A DNA stretch of 60,417 nt from Byssothecium circinans (Eukaryota; Ascomycota; Dothideomycetes; Pleosporales; Massarinaceae): the NCBI GenBank assembly GCA_010015675.1, contig ML976993.1, positions 342,792 to 403,208 on the forward strand. Reading direction: 5' to 3'. Positions 1 through 12,093 of the stretch are shown here, piece after piece; within the stretch, counting starts at the first letter, position 1, and every line of letters begins with the position of its first letter. The position numbers and the translations under genes are program-made. Below the pieces are notes generated by a model, which was not told the origin of the DNA, searched no databases, and was given only the letters and a program-made list of their open reading frames with translations.

Positions 1-2
1 AG

Positions 3-1493
3 CAAATAGATCGCTATTTGTACTGTACAGAGGTTAATCAGTCGTTTAAATCGCCCTTTGGGCGCGTGTGGGATCTTTCTGAGCACATACGCAAGCGCTC
101 ACTCAAGTTGTGGCATCCTGGTGAGTAACTAGAGTTATTACAGGCTTTTTAGCTAACTGGCACTTAGGTAAGCACCTCTGCGTTAACGAGGCTATTGCCA
201 GGTTTACTGGACGCGCCAGCGAGATTATAATAATCAAGACAAAGCCTACACCTGAGGGATATAAGGTATGGGTGCTTGCGAGCGACGGCGTTGTACTTAA
301 CTGGTTGTTTCATGCTAAAGGCGCTGGCCGAGGGCCTGTCAATCTCCTCGACGTCAACTTAGCTGAGATACCAGCTTTTACGCCTACTAAGTCGGTGCCT
401 ATTACTCTCGTACTTGCCAAAGACGCTGCTAGCAACCGTTTATTTGCGCTAGGGAGCCATACTGTGTGGAATGACAATCTCTTTAACACGGTCCCTATGC
501 TCGAGTACCTCAGGAAGGAGGGTATTGGCTGCGCTGGCACTGTGAGGACTACAGCAACAAGGACTGAGGAGCGCTTCGAGGATGCCGCCAGGGCTGAGGC
601 TCAAGAGCCTGAGCCTACAGTGAGGGCTCGCGGCAACAAGAAGCTTGCCAAAGAGCGCTTCAACGGCGATTTAGTACGGCTTAAGACGCAATTCTCGCAC
701 CGGCTAGAGTGGGGAGAAGCCTACTAGGCTCTCTCAGAGCACAAGACAGTGCTTCAGGCCGCGTGGCGCGACTCACAAGTAGTGCTCTTTGCTACTACTG
801 TCGCCGACGGTAAGCAGATGTCCCTACTAGCTCTGCAACGCGCTGACGATAGTATATACAGGCACCACCTACGTCGAACGCCGCCGAAAACGCCCTGCTG
901 AGGCATCCCGCAACAAAAAGCCCTTTGAGAAGGCCTTTAGTAACGCGCCCGTCAAGTTACTCAGCATCCCCGAGATGATAGATGCCTACAATCACCACAA
1001 GAGCGAGGTAGATCGTTTTGATCAAACGCGCAGCTACTACTCTACGCAGCGCGCCCGACGTCGTACCTGGAAACCGCTACTCTACTTACTACTTGACTTG
1101 ACGCTTAGTAACATCTATAGGATGTCTACATACTCAGAGAGAGCTGCTGCTAGGAGTGGCGGCCACAAGAACTTCCTATATCAGTTAATAGAGCAGCTCT
1201 TTGAGCGCGGGAAGCGCCTCAGCAATGGCTCACACAAACGCAAGAGACTTGACGACGTCGCGCCCGGCGAGCAGAGCCACCATATTGAGCCAGTAAGGAT
1301 GTGGGCAGAGTCAAAGACCTGTATAGCCTGTAGCGAAAATGGGCGTACAAACAACGCTACAGCGACTGGCAGAGCCCCTCTCAAGGAAATATCAGGTAAT
1401 AAAAAAGCTTCTCGACGTACTCCGCGTACACTATATGGCTGTAAGCTTTGCAGGGTGCCATTGTGTAGGCCTGAGCTACGCCCCGAGTGCTAG
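3..1493 (+). pseudogene. piggyBac-type transposase, 3' part, one in-frame stop
   Basis: This encodes a DDE transposase of the piggyBac (DDE_Tnp_1_7) type; the 5' end lies outside the window. Reading needs two introns, 121-167 (GTGAGT...GCTAAC...TTAG) and 810-861 (GTAAGC...GCTGAC...ACAG), each restoring the frame. Exon 2 has a DEAI-like NEAIARFTGR segment and the VWNDNLFNTVPMLEYLRKEG block followed by GTVRT, both typical of the family. Exon 3 has YNHHKSEVDRFDQ and ends in a cysteine-rich tail (CIAC...CKLC...C) like the piggyBac C-terminal ring finger. The only break seen is a TAG at 725-727, explained by CAG to TAG, a CpA to TpA change as RIP makes. Base composition is near normal, unlike the adjacent block. 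The TTAA-flanked terminus was not found. Confidence 0.85.
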
Positions 1494-1729
1494 ACTGAGC
1501 ACTTACGCCGCGCCAACACCATCAGATCTGTAGACATCTCTATGAGCTCATCTATTAAGTAATGCGACGATTTTTGAATCCATACCACTACAAATGAGGA
1601 GTCCTACAAGAATCGCTAGCAAATTTCATATATTTTGGTTTTCCCACTAAAATAGTGCCACTGGGGACATCCTCCTATTGGCACAGCTCAGGTGGCCCGT
1701 GTGTGGCAGATTTTGACGGTGCATGGGAT
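1494..1729. other. 3' flank of piggyBac gene, no gene seen
   Basis: Nothing coding is recognised. Composition is intermediate, and the stretch ends abruptly at an iteron array. It probably holds the 3' untranslated and terminal part of the piggyBac-like element, but no convincing terminal repeat or TTAA boundary is visible. Confidence 0.4.
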
Positions 1730-1865
1730 ACTATTAAACTGCCTACACTATTGAACCGCCTATACTATTAAACTGCCCACACTATTAAACCGCCTACACC
1801 ATTGAACCACCCACACCATTGAACCGCCTACACCATCAAACTGCCCACACCATCGAACCGCCTAA
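1730..1865. repeat. Left iteron array, 8 x 17 bp
   Basis: Eight consecutive 17-bp units of the pattern ACYATYRAACYGCCYAC. The units differ almost only by C/T and G/A transitions. They are the reverse complement of the units in the right array. Confidence 0.85.
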
Positions 1866-2853
1866 AAATGCTTGGCAGAAAATCAAATATTCAACCTTTA
1901 ATAACAATTTAAATATAAGAGCTATGAAGCTGAAATTTTAAATACAGATATATATAATATAGAATAAAAGGATTATAAAAAAAAATTCTAGGATTTCTAA
2001 TAGCTTAGTAAGCTATATAAGTATAGAGAATTCTAGGTTCGCTTAGGCTTTATACCCTACAACACCTAATAAACTAGCTAAATAAATTATAATAACTTTA
2101 GAGCTAGTTTATGTATATATAATACATCTATTAGTACTAAAATTATAGCGTGCAGCCTAGATCTATTAGAGAATTAGCGTAGAGAGGGTAGAGATTCCTA
2201 AAATTAGAAAAATATAAATAAATATTTTATCTAGCTAGATATTCTTACTTTTTTTCTTCTAATAAACTTTATATATATATATATAGTAGTAATATAAATA
2301 GTTAGCTATAAAAGATTAGCTTATATAAGCTTTATAATAAGGCAGTGTCTAATTTTCTAAAAATCTATACTTCCTAAGCTAGATCTTTTAGTATTAGAGG
2401 TATTTACTTACTTTAAACTTATATATAGCTTTATTTAGTATATAGTATTATCCTCTTAAGAAGGAAGTAAGGATATCTAGTATATATAACTTTATTTAAA
2501 GGGATTACTAACTTTTCTTACCCTCTACCTTCTACCTCTTATAATAGCCTTAATTCTAGGTCGCACGCTATAAACTCTTAAATAGCTATTAACTAATATA
2601 GTAATAAGTAAGTCCTAAAAGTTATATAGTATAATACTAAGGTTTAGGTATTAATCTATAGTATAAGGTAGATTTTAGGTACTAATACTTTATAGGTTAA
2701 TAACTATTTTATTACGTAAGCTATAGATATAAGAATTTAATACCTACTAGATTATATATATATCTATCTAGGTTTAAAATTTCAAAAGAAAATATTAAGG
2801 TTTAGCTTTGTTATTAAGATAATACTCTTTGGTTTTTGCTGCCAAGCATTTTT

Positions 2854-3276
2854 GGGCGGTTCGATGGTGTGGGCGGTTCGATGGTGTAGGCGGTTTGATA
2901 GTGTGGGCGGTTCAATGGTGTGGGCGGTTCAATGGTGTGGGCGGTTTAATGGTGTAGGCGGTTTAATAGTGTGGGCGGTTTAATAGTGTGGGTGGTTTAA
3001 TGGTGTGGGCGGTTCAATGGTGTAGGCGGTTCAATAGTGTAGGCGGTTTGATGGTGTAGGTGGTTCAATAGTGTAGGTGGTTTGATGGTGTAGGCAGTTT
3101 AATAGTGTGGGCGGTTTAATGGTGTAAGCGGTTTAATAGTATAGGTGGTTTAATAGTGTAGGCGGTTCAATAGTATAGGTGGTTTAATAGTGTAGGCGGT
3201 TCAATAGTATAGGTAGTTTGATAGTGTAGGTGGTTCAATAGTGTAGGTAGTTTAATAGTGTAGGCAGTTTAATAGT
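2854..3276. repeat. Right iteron array, 25 x 17 bp
   Basis: About twenty-five consecutive units of the pattern GGGCGGTTCGATGGTGT, the last one partial, followed by AGAATACGTTA. Units nearest the interior keep C and G at the variable positions (CGGTTCGATGG). Units toward the outer end are mostly transitions (TGGTTTAATAG). The array is three times longer than the left one. Confidence 0.9.
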
Positions 3277-3285
3277 AGAATACGT

Positions 3286-4325
3286 TATCTACTAAGTTAT
3301 ATTATTAAAACTAAAGGCTTAAATCTACTAAAGTCTCTACCTTACTAACTAGCTCTATTATTAACTTCTAATTATTTTAATTTTATGGAGTAAGGAATGA
3401 GCGTAGCAAAATTACATTCTAAATTAGGCCTAAGGACTTTAAAAAAAATCGCATTTGAATATACTTCTACTTCTTTAATTTTATTACTAATTTTTCTATA
3501 TATATAAAAAAGCTTTACATTTAATAATACTATAAATAGCAACCTATATTTAATTTATTATAATAGGTTTACGTAGATAAAATAGTATTTTTTTATTAAT
3601 ATTCTTAGGAAATATAACTAATACGCGTGTTACGTATCCTATATTAGGTAGTAAAATATAGGCTTAGGGTCTAAAAGCTACTTACGCTACTTTATATACT
3701 AGCTACTATATATAGTAATATAACTAATTCCTATATTATAAAGAAAAAATTTACTATACTATAGGCCTAACACTTTATAATACTACCTAATACTACTTCT
3801 CTCTATCTACGTACTCTTATACGTTATTATAAATATTTTATACTATAATTACTATAACGCACCTCTTACGCCTAGCGTTAATTAATTTTGTAATAATAAA
3901 TAAAAGAAGAACTATTAGGCTTACCTTATAGTTACTTAGAGTTATAAATAGCAAGTAAATATATTAGAGTATAAAGCTATACCCTCTATAAAGTATTATA
4001 TAATGCTAGCCTTAGACTCTAGTCCTTTATCTAGTATTCTCTATATTCTAATACTAGTTTAACTTTAATCTATACTAATGTCTATACTATATACGCTAAC
4101 TATACTAGAGATTCTACTTAAGTAGTAGCTTCTTTATATAGCTAGTATTAGTCTTAGTATTAGGCTACTATCTTTATCTTTAAATATATTATTATTACTT
4201 TACTTATCTTAACTTCTTCTATTATCTTTACTTAGTGCTACGCCTCTTATTAAACCTCTATTATTATTATAAAGGCTTTCTAGTTAACCTATAATATAGG
4301 TAGTAGTAATATATTCTATATTATA
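3286..4325. other. RIP-degraded AT-rich stretch, unidentified
   Basis: Extremely TA-rich sequence with no readable frame. It is the left flank of pogo copy P1. The right flank of P1 belongs to a Helitron-like remnant, so this stretch may be the upstream part of that remnant, but no motif proves it. Confidence 0.4.
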
Positions 4326-4621
4326 ATATAAAGCACTACTAAGATGGCTACACTATTAAGATAGCTACTTTTCCTTAGTAATACTAACACTACACTTATT
4401 ACAAAATGCCTTAACTAACAAACGCGTTACTTATTTAACAAGAAGGTAGGATTAAGCTTGCCCTTTAAGCTTACTATTTAGGCTAATTTATAAGCCTTTA
4501 ATGCGCTACTAAAGCTTTTAACGTTCGTTATCAGAGCCTCTTTAACCGCATTAACGGAATCACCTTTTAACTAAATATAGTTCCAAACCGTTTAAAACTG
4601 TCCCTAACTAAAGAGGACACG

Positions 4622-5084
4622 TGTTATAAGACAATGTATAAGCGCAGCCACGCAGGAACGATACGCTTAGGGCAAGCATTGGATAGTGGGGCGCCAGGCA
4701 AGGTTAAGGCGTCAATCACGTGATTATAATCCTGCTAAGACTTAAAGATCCTATGGATCCTAGGATTAAGTAGAGATCTAGAGAGCAGAAGGAGCAGAGG
4801 CTTTAGGCGGGATTACGGACTTATCAAAGGAACAGAATGAGTGGTATAAAGACTAGACAGGTTTTCTTTATCTTTCTAATTCTAATTCTTCGTAGTTAAC
4901 TCTTTATAGTTTATCTCTTACCTAGATTAAGACTTATTAGTTATTCTATAGTTTATTATAAAATTAGTTACTTTTGCACGTTTGCCTTTTAAACTACTAA
5001 AGCATACTACCTAACGTATATACTATATACTAACTGTCCTCCCCTTACATAGATTAGGCTTAGCAAGTATACTCCTTAGTAACA
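4622..5084 (+). repeat. 5' LTR of the chromovirus
   Basis: 463 bp, begins TG and ends CA. It matches 11636-12088 with differences that are largely C/T and G/A. It contains a GATTATAATCC stretch and a CACGTGATTATAATCC palindrome-like segment. Confidence 0.9.
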
Positions 5085-5123
5085 CTTTAACTACCTACAG
5101 GTTTAAGAACCTAAACGTACGTA

Positions 5124-8100
5124 ATGGCAGCTCCTGCTACCCTACGTGCCGCTAGCAGCGCTAGTACGCCTACTTTAAGTCTAGCATTAGTAATGGCCAA
5201 CCAGGCCAACTAAATATAGTAATAGGCTGAATAAATTAATAGATTAATGCAAGCGATTACTTAACTCTAGGCTAAGGGTACTATACCCTATAGAAAGATT
5301 GCGGCACTAGAAAAGTATAATAAAGGATAAGATAGCTTAAAGCTATTCCTTACTAATATAGACTTGTACTATTAATTTAACTCTATAATAAAGGATTTAG
5401 ATAAGATTCTTGCGGCTAGTATGCACTTAAAGGATAAGGCAGCTATTTAGATATAACCCTTTATAGATAACTATCTCACGAACGAGATAAAGCATTATAA
5501 AGACGACATGAAGATTATCTTTAAAAGCTAGACAGCGTTTAAAGAAGAGATTTAAAAGGTGTTTAGAAAACTCAACGAAGAGACCTAAGCAAAGCAAAAG
5601 ATATCTTAGATCTAGTAGGATAGGTTAGTTGCTAGGTATGTAATAGAGTTTAAATAACTATAGTTAAAGATTAATTAGGATGATGCGCTATTGCGCATAG
5701 CCTTCTACAATAGGCTAAAGGAAACTGTTAAGGATAGTATAATTTATTACGATAAACTAGATAACTTGCAAGATATAATTAACTTAGCTACCTAAATTAA
5801 TAACAGGCTCTACGAACGAGCAATGCAAAAGAAGCAAAGGGATATGACGGTCGTTTCTAACTCTAGAAGACATAGAAAGTCAAAAACACTACAATATAAC
5901 TAAGATAGTGATGTGGTGATGACAGATAAAGTCTAATAAAAAAAGCAATTTAATAAGAGTAAGAAAAGATAGCTAGACAGCTTAACTTACGAATAACGCT
6001 AGGAATGCTTTAAGAAGAAGGCATGTCTTTAATGTAGTAAAGTAAGACACTTCTATAGAGACTACTTAAAGAACTAAGGATAAGCTAGTAAGCTTAGGGT
6101 GATCAAGATTAGAATAGTTAAGTTTAAGGTAATAGGGCCTAAGAAGGACAAATTAAAGGAGCCATGCTAATAGCCTACTTCTTGCCTACCTCTAGAATAA
6201 GATTATATGACGGAATTATCTAATTATAACAACACGGAATCTATTTTAGCCTAGATAACAAGCTCTAATGTTGAGCATGAGAAGGCCTGTCCCCTAAACT
6301 AGATAGATGATCATAAGGTCCTTCAATGGCTCAAAGATGATCTATGCTAGATGTGCGGCAACGACGCATATAAGAGAGAAACGTGCACCTAAAACACGCT
6401 AGTGCGCGGAGGCCACGCTAATAAAGTAGTAAAGGCAGCAATAAAGGCGCAAGGCCTATAGATAAAAGTATGATAGATTAAGGTTGATAATGAACATAAT
6501 AAGGTTAATTAGTATAACTGCATGAGGGAACACTGCGTAAGTCACCTATAAGAAAAAAGAAGTATACGGTACACATCTAGATGAGCCTTTTACGCCCTCC
6601 TCTTAAAGAAGGATTATTTAAAAGATAACTGCTACGTACACTACTTCGCGTATTAGCAAAACCAACATAAGTACCTAGAATAGAGTAAGTGCTATAATAC
6701 GTATTACTAGATACACTAGCTAAGCAAGCATGTTATAGAATACTAGCTAGCTAGTTAGATAAATAAGGAAGTACTAGAATATAAGAGCAACGCATGCTTG
6801 CACTATTACCCCCTAGGACACCCTTTAGATAAGGGGCACGAGGAACTTAAATAGAATTAGTGCAACGCCCTGCTAGGATGCATGTTCTACCTCCTCTTAA
6901 AAGAAGAAGCAGCATAGGCTAGGTAAGGAGCTAGCTATAAGTTATTGCTCCCTTCTAAGTGCTTAGCGGACGTATGCAAACGTCATGAATTCCCGCTACT
7001 TTTTAATAAGACTAAGGAAGATGCTTTTAGATAAAAGACAGCACTCACATGATAAATATAGCGAACGTTACTAGAAACGCAATACTAGCTATAAGGCTAT
7101 CTAGAAGGTAGGGCTGCTAAAGATGACATCTCGTATACTTAGACTATAAGACGCCCACCTAGAGCTATTAAGAGGGAAAGTCACGCTAACTTACCCTATG
7201 ATTAGTGCTTTAATAACGTATGTCAAGTACACCTCTTAGAGAAACTTAGGAAGGGTTTCCTACGACGAGAAGACCTAGAGATAGAGCATAGATGCCTATC
7301 ATAGATAGCATGCTATAACAATAGCTGCTACATACACCTATCTAATAAGCAAGGATTAGGTTAGTTTCTAAAGAAACTTAAAAGGTTAAAAAACTAGGAC
7401 GCCACTAGGGATAAGGTCACGCTAGTAAAAGCATTCTTACAACGACCCTATATAACATATGACACCTAGATCTACTAGTTTATTAATTAAAGGTAGAGGT
7501 GCATGTACACGGACGCAGGCTTACAGCACTAGTAGATAGTAGAGCTATATAGATGATTATCTCCCTATAAGTAGTTAAGAAATATAACATACCATATCAA
7601 GATAAGGAATGTCTGATACGAGTAGTACTAGCTAACGATAGACTAATGTCCTACGGCAATAAATTCTTAAGGTTAGAAACCTAAAAAGTGTTATTCTACG
7701 TACTTAGAATTAAAGACATAACATCCCTCAACATCATAGATCTTAGTAAAAAAGACATGTTAATTAGTTATAATTAGCTTAGAAAGCATAATCCTGCTAT
7801 TAATTAGTAGAAAGGCATGATGTTTAGCTAAAAAATAGCGCGCAAGGTTGCTAAAACACGCTATAAAAGATTAAGCCTAGTAATCTAAAGCTTACCTAGT
7901 TAGACTAGACGGATTAGCAAGATATTACCTTATAAAATTAAGAAGATCTATAAGAAGGACCCTTCGCAAATAAGAGTTATTTGGATACGGAGAGTTGCGC
8001 CTACGAAGGACGAACCCTAACCTACGATACCACCAGAATACGAAGAATTTCAAGACCTATTTAAGGAAATAGAAGAAACTGTATTACTAGATTACTAGGA

Positions 8101-10930
8101 ATAGGATTATGAGATCTACCTAGAGGAAGGCGTAAAGCTGCGCCTAGGACTAATATACCCGCTTACATTCAAACAGCAGCTAGAGCTGCGGGAATATATC
8201 AAGACAAACTTAAAGCAAGGATATATATAAGAGAGTATAAGCCTAGTGGCTTTACTAATTCTCTTTGTTCTAAAGAAGAATAGGAAGCTACAACTTTATG
8301 TAGATTACAGACAGCTAAACTACGTTATAAAGAAGAACTGTTACCTTCTTCTTTTAATCTAGGAACTCATGGACCGCCTCTAAGGAGTTAAGTAGATTAT
8401 GAAATTTAATATGCGAAACGGATTCTATTAAATATAGATAGCTAAGAGCTTTAAATAGCTAACCACTTTTAAAACTTAGTATAGACTATACGAGTATATA
8501 GTTATACCCTTTAGACTAATAAACGCGCCTGCAACGTTTTAGGCACTTATTAATAAAGCACTTTATGAATATTTAGACGTTTTTATAACTACGTACCTAG
8601 ATAATATACTAGTGTATACCTTAGGAACGCTTAAGGATTACATTAAACACGTTAAGAAGGTGCTTAAGAAGCTTAGAGAGTACTAATTACTCTTATAGCT
8701 AGAAAAATGCGAATTCCACGTTATAGAGATAGATTACTTAGGATTTATCATTTTACGAGACGGCATTGCTATGGACCTGAAGAAAGTCGAAACTATAAGA
8801 AAATAGCTAAAACCTAAGATAGTTAAAGACGTGTAATTCTTTTTAAGATTCGCTAACTTCTACTAGAAGTTTATTTAGGGATACTTAAAGACTACAGCGC
8901 CTCTTATAGAAATTACTAAGAAGGAAAAAGGATTCTAATAGGGACAAGAATAGTAGAAGGCTTTTAATAAGCTAAAAGAACTATTCCTATTAGCCCTTAT
9001 ACTATAGATGCACGACCTAGAATAGCTACTGCGAGTAGAGATAGATGCGTTAGACTACGCCTTAGGAGCGATACTCTTATAGCAAAGTAAAGATAGGAAA
9101 TAAAGACTAGTGTTCTACTATTCTTAGAAGTTCTTAGGAGTAGAACTTAACTACGACGTTCATGATAAGGAACTACTAGCGATAGTAGATGCCTTTAAAT
9201 AATAGTAAGCCTAGTTAGTAAGTGCTAAATACTAAGTAAAGGTATATTTAGATTACTAGAACCTAATAAGTTTTATAATAACTAAGAAACTTAACTAATA
9301 ATAGGTTAGATAGGCTAAGATAATAGTAGATTACGTCTTTAAGGTACACTATCGCCTAGGATTACTAAATGGAACGGCGGACGCCCTTAGCTAAAGATCC
9401 AACTTTTAGGAAATAGACAGACCTATTACGCATGACGTGGTCCTACGAAAGGACTATAATAAAAGCATCAGCTATAATTAACTCTAATTAACTAAGGTAG
9501 CTAGGATTGATTACTAAGAACTAAAGGTACACGACCTTGCAGATTACAATCGTTTAACCTTAGGACAGAGGGTGGAATATAATTTAGTAAACTATCTTAA
9601 GGCAAGACTACCTTAAGATAAGGAATAATAGATTATACTACGCAAAGATCTTGCACTAACCCTAATACGGAAGCTACATGAGTCCAAAGAATATGGACAC
9701 CCCGGGATTAACGAAATAATTCAACGGATTTTAAACGAGTATTTAATCCCTAATGTACGAAAAGCAGTTTAGAACGCGATAGGCGACTATTTAGCTTATT
9801 CTAAGAATAAGCCTAAGAGATATAAGCCTTATAGATTACTTTAACTGCTAGAACTACCCACACGCCTATAGATTAGCGTCACGATGGACTTTATAGTAAA
9901 GCTCCTAAAATTGTTAGAACCTAGATTAGCATGGCTATGCGACTTAATATTAGTAATTATTAACTAATTAACTAAAGCATCAATATTCGTACTAACGGAA
10001 GAAACAGTTACGGCCAAAGAAATGGCTTACAAAGTAACTAAGGCACTTATTAGCTAACATGGTGTACTAGAATAGTTTATTACTAATTATAGGATACTAT
10101 TTACCTCTAAGTATTAGAATACGTTCCTAGCAAAGCTTAAAGTTAATAAGAAGCTTTCAACTAGCTTTTACCTATAGATAGATGGTTAGACGGAATGAAT
10201 GAACTAGACACTAGAATAGTACCTAAGGATGTATGCTAATAAGCTATAGGACAACTAAGTTAAACTCCTACTAACAGCATAATTAGCCTATAATAGCATG
10301 AGATCCTTGATGATAGGATACTTACCACACTACGCGAATTATAGATATAAGCTGATTGCTTATTAGAATCCTAAGGATGTTAAAAGTCTCTTAGCTAGAG
10401 CTAACGATAAGGCACGACTACTTCGCAAATTACATGACAAACTGAGCCGACGAATCGCTTAATAGAACCTTATGACAGCTAAATTAGCGAATAAAAAAAG
10501 GCTTAAGGGACTAACCCTTAAAGAGGGTGATAAAGTTTTCTTATTACGAAAAAATTTAAAAACTAAACGCCTATGTAATAAACTAGATAACCTCTAGATA
10601 GGACCTTTTAGGATCCTAGAGGTCAAAGGACCCATCACGTTTAGATTAGAGCTTCCTAAAAGCATGCGCATATACCCTATCTTTTATAAATCCCTCTTTA
10701 AGCTAGCACTACTAGACGCCAAAATTAAGACACGGATTAAACTCAGAGATAAAGATTATAAGGTTAAAGAAATTAAAGACCTATAGAAATTCAAGCGTTA
10801 GTAGAAGTACTTAGTTAAGTAGAAAAGCTAGCTAGATAGCTAGAATACCTAGGAACTAATATAGAATCTTATAAACTATAAGTAATTAGTAAAGGACTAC
10901 TACTAGTAGTATCTAGAAATAATAACTCCA
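5124..10930 (+). pseudogene. gag-pol of the chromovirus, many RIP stops
   Basis: Gag appears to start at ATGGCAGCTCCTGC (5124). A CCHC knuckle is readable near 6020 (CLxCxKVRHFYRDY, last cysteine mutated). Reverse transcriptase follows at about 8240-8780 with LYVDYRQLN and, near 8595, TYLDNILVY, where the second catalytic aspartate reads asparagine (a G to A change). RNase H motifs (KELLAIVDAF) lie near 9170. Integrase runs from about 9690 (HPGINEIIQR, later VTMDFIVKLL) to about 10380. A chromodomain-like end near 10806-10890 (KYLVK...NTWE) marks a chromovirus. Stops are mostly TAG and TAA in place of glutamine or tryptophan codons, so no product can be made. Confidence 0.85.
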
Positions 10931-11635
10931 TATTCACTAAGAAATTAGAAAAGTTAAAAGATAAAGAAAGATTAAAAGAGATTAAAGAAGGATTAGCCTG
11001 TAACTAGCCTAGGTTAGCCGTCGATGGTTTAGATAGTAGCAGTTTAGATAAAATAGTAGTCCCTGTACTCTTTAAAGTCTTTACCTCTTACGTAGCGTCT
11101 ATTACGCTTAGGATATAGTAATCCTAGTTTGTAAAGGAATGCTTATAGGCTTTAAGTTTAGCTAGCTCCACGCGAAGCTAAGTAGACTTAGCTTAAAGCC
11201 GCGCGGCCTTAACTTTAGAATGAAGAAATGTAATTCACTTCTTTTTTTTCTCTATCTAAACTTTCTCCTACTCCTCTTTAGGAACAAATAAACTGCACTT
11301 AGCGTGAACCTAAATGTAGGTGGCATACTAACCTATAGCCACATTAATAAAATAATAAAGCTTACGCTTCTAATAACGCTTATAACCCAGCGTTATCTCT
11401 AGACCTTAAGAACGAACTCGATTAGCTTAATATCAACAGCGCGCGGTAGACGATTCAGACAGAACCTTAGGCATAGTTAAGGAAAGGTTAGTAAAACCTT
11501 AAAAGAGGCTACGACACTATAAGTAACTAGAGACACGCACGACTTATATACTAGCTACAAGAAGAAACGGCGTAGTAGACACACCTTCTAAGATATTAGG
11601 ATGATAACCTTAAAGAGGGGGATGATGTTATAAGA
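10931..11635 (+). other. Chromovirus spacer between pol and 3' LTR, with polypurine tract
   Basis: About 700 bp without a recognisable domain. The end (11621-11635) is a purine run expected to prime plus-strand synthesis. No separate gene is seen. Confidence 0.5.
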
Positions 11636-12088
11636 TAATGTATAAGCATAGCTACGTAGGAACGATACGCTTAGGGCGAGCATTAGATAGTAGGGCGCTA
11701 GGTAGGGTTAAAGCGTTAATTACGTGATTATAATCCTGCTAAGACCTAAAAATCCTATAGATCCTAGGATTAGGTAGAGATCTAGGGAGTAAAAGGAGTA
11801 GAAGCTCTAGGCAGGATTAAGGACTTATTAAAGGAATAGAATAAGTAGTATAAAGACTAAATAGGTTTCTTTTATCTTTCTAATTCTAATTCTTCGTAGT
11901 TAACTCTTTATAGTTCATCTCTTACCTAGATTAAGACTTGTTAGTTATTCTATAGTTCGTTATAGAATTAGTTGCTCTCGCATGTTTACCTCTTAAACTA
12001 CTAAAGCATACTACCTAACATATATACTATACACTAACCGTCCTCCCTTTACATGGATTAGGCTTAGCAAGTATACCCCTTAGTAACA
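11636..12088 (+). repeat. 3' LTR of the chromovirus
   Basis: 453 bp, TGTTATAAG to TAGTAACA, partner of the copy at 4622-5084, followed by the duplicated ACACG. Confidence 0.9.
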
Positions 12089-12093
12089 ACACG

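Larger units (their letters stand above)
1730..3285. mobile_element. Non-autonomous iteron-ended element N0
   Basis: An AT-rich interior of about 1 kb without coding potential lies between arrays of a 17-bp repeat in opposite orientation (1730-1865 left, 2854-3276 right). The right end closes with AGTAGAATACGT followed by TA, the terminus shared by the pogo-like elements of this window. The left end lacks the expected ACGTATTC terminus and abuts the piggyBac flank, so it is truncated. The interior, including the sub-terminal TGCTTGGCA and its complement, matches the complete copy at 20662-21761. Confidence 0.75.
4622..12088 (+). mobile_element. Ty3/gypsy chromovirus, complete but RIP-inactivated
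   Basis: It starts TGTTATAAG and ends TAGTAACA. Long terminal repeats lie at 4622-5084 and 11636-12088, and both sides carry the target duplication ACACG (4617-4621, 12089-12093). A polypurine tract (AAAGAGGGGGATGA) lies directly before the right LTR. Inside, in order, are gag with a zinc knuckle, reverse transcriptase, RNase H, integrase and a chromodomain, all with stops of the RIP type. The uninterrupted target sequence is visible on the other strand of copy P5 near 37595. Confidence 0.92.

Noticed and set aside
1730..3276. CRISPR-like array
   Set aside because: The 17-bp units are contiguous with no spacers, the organism is a fungus, and the arrays are inverted ends of a transposon.
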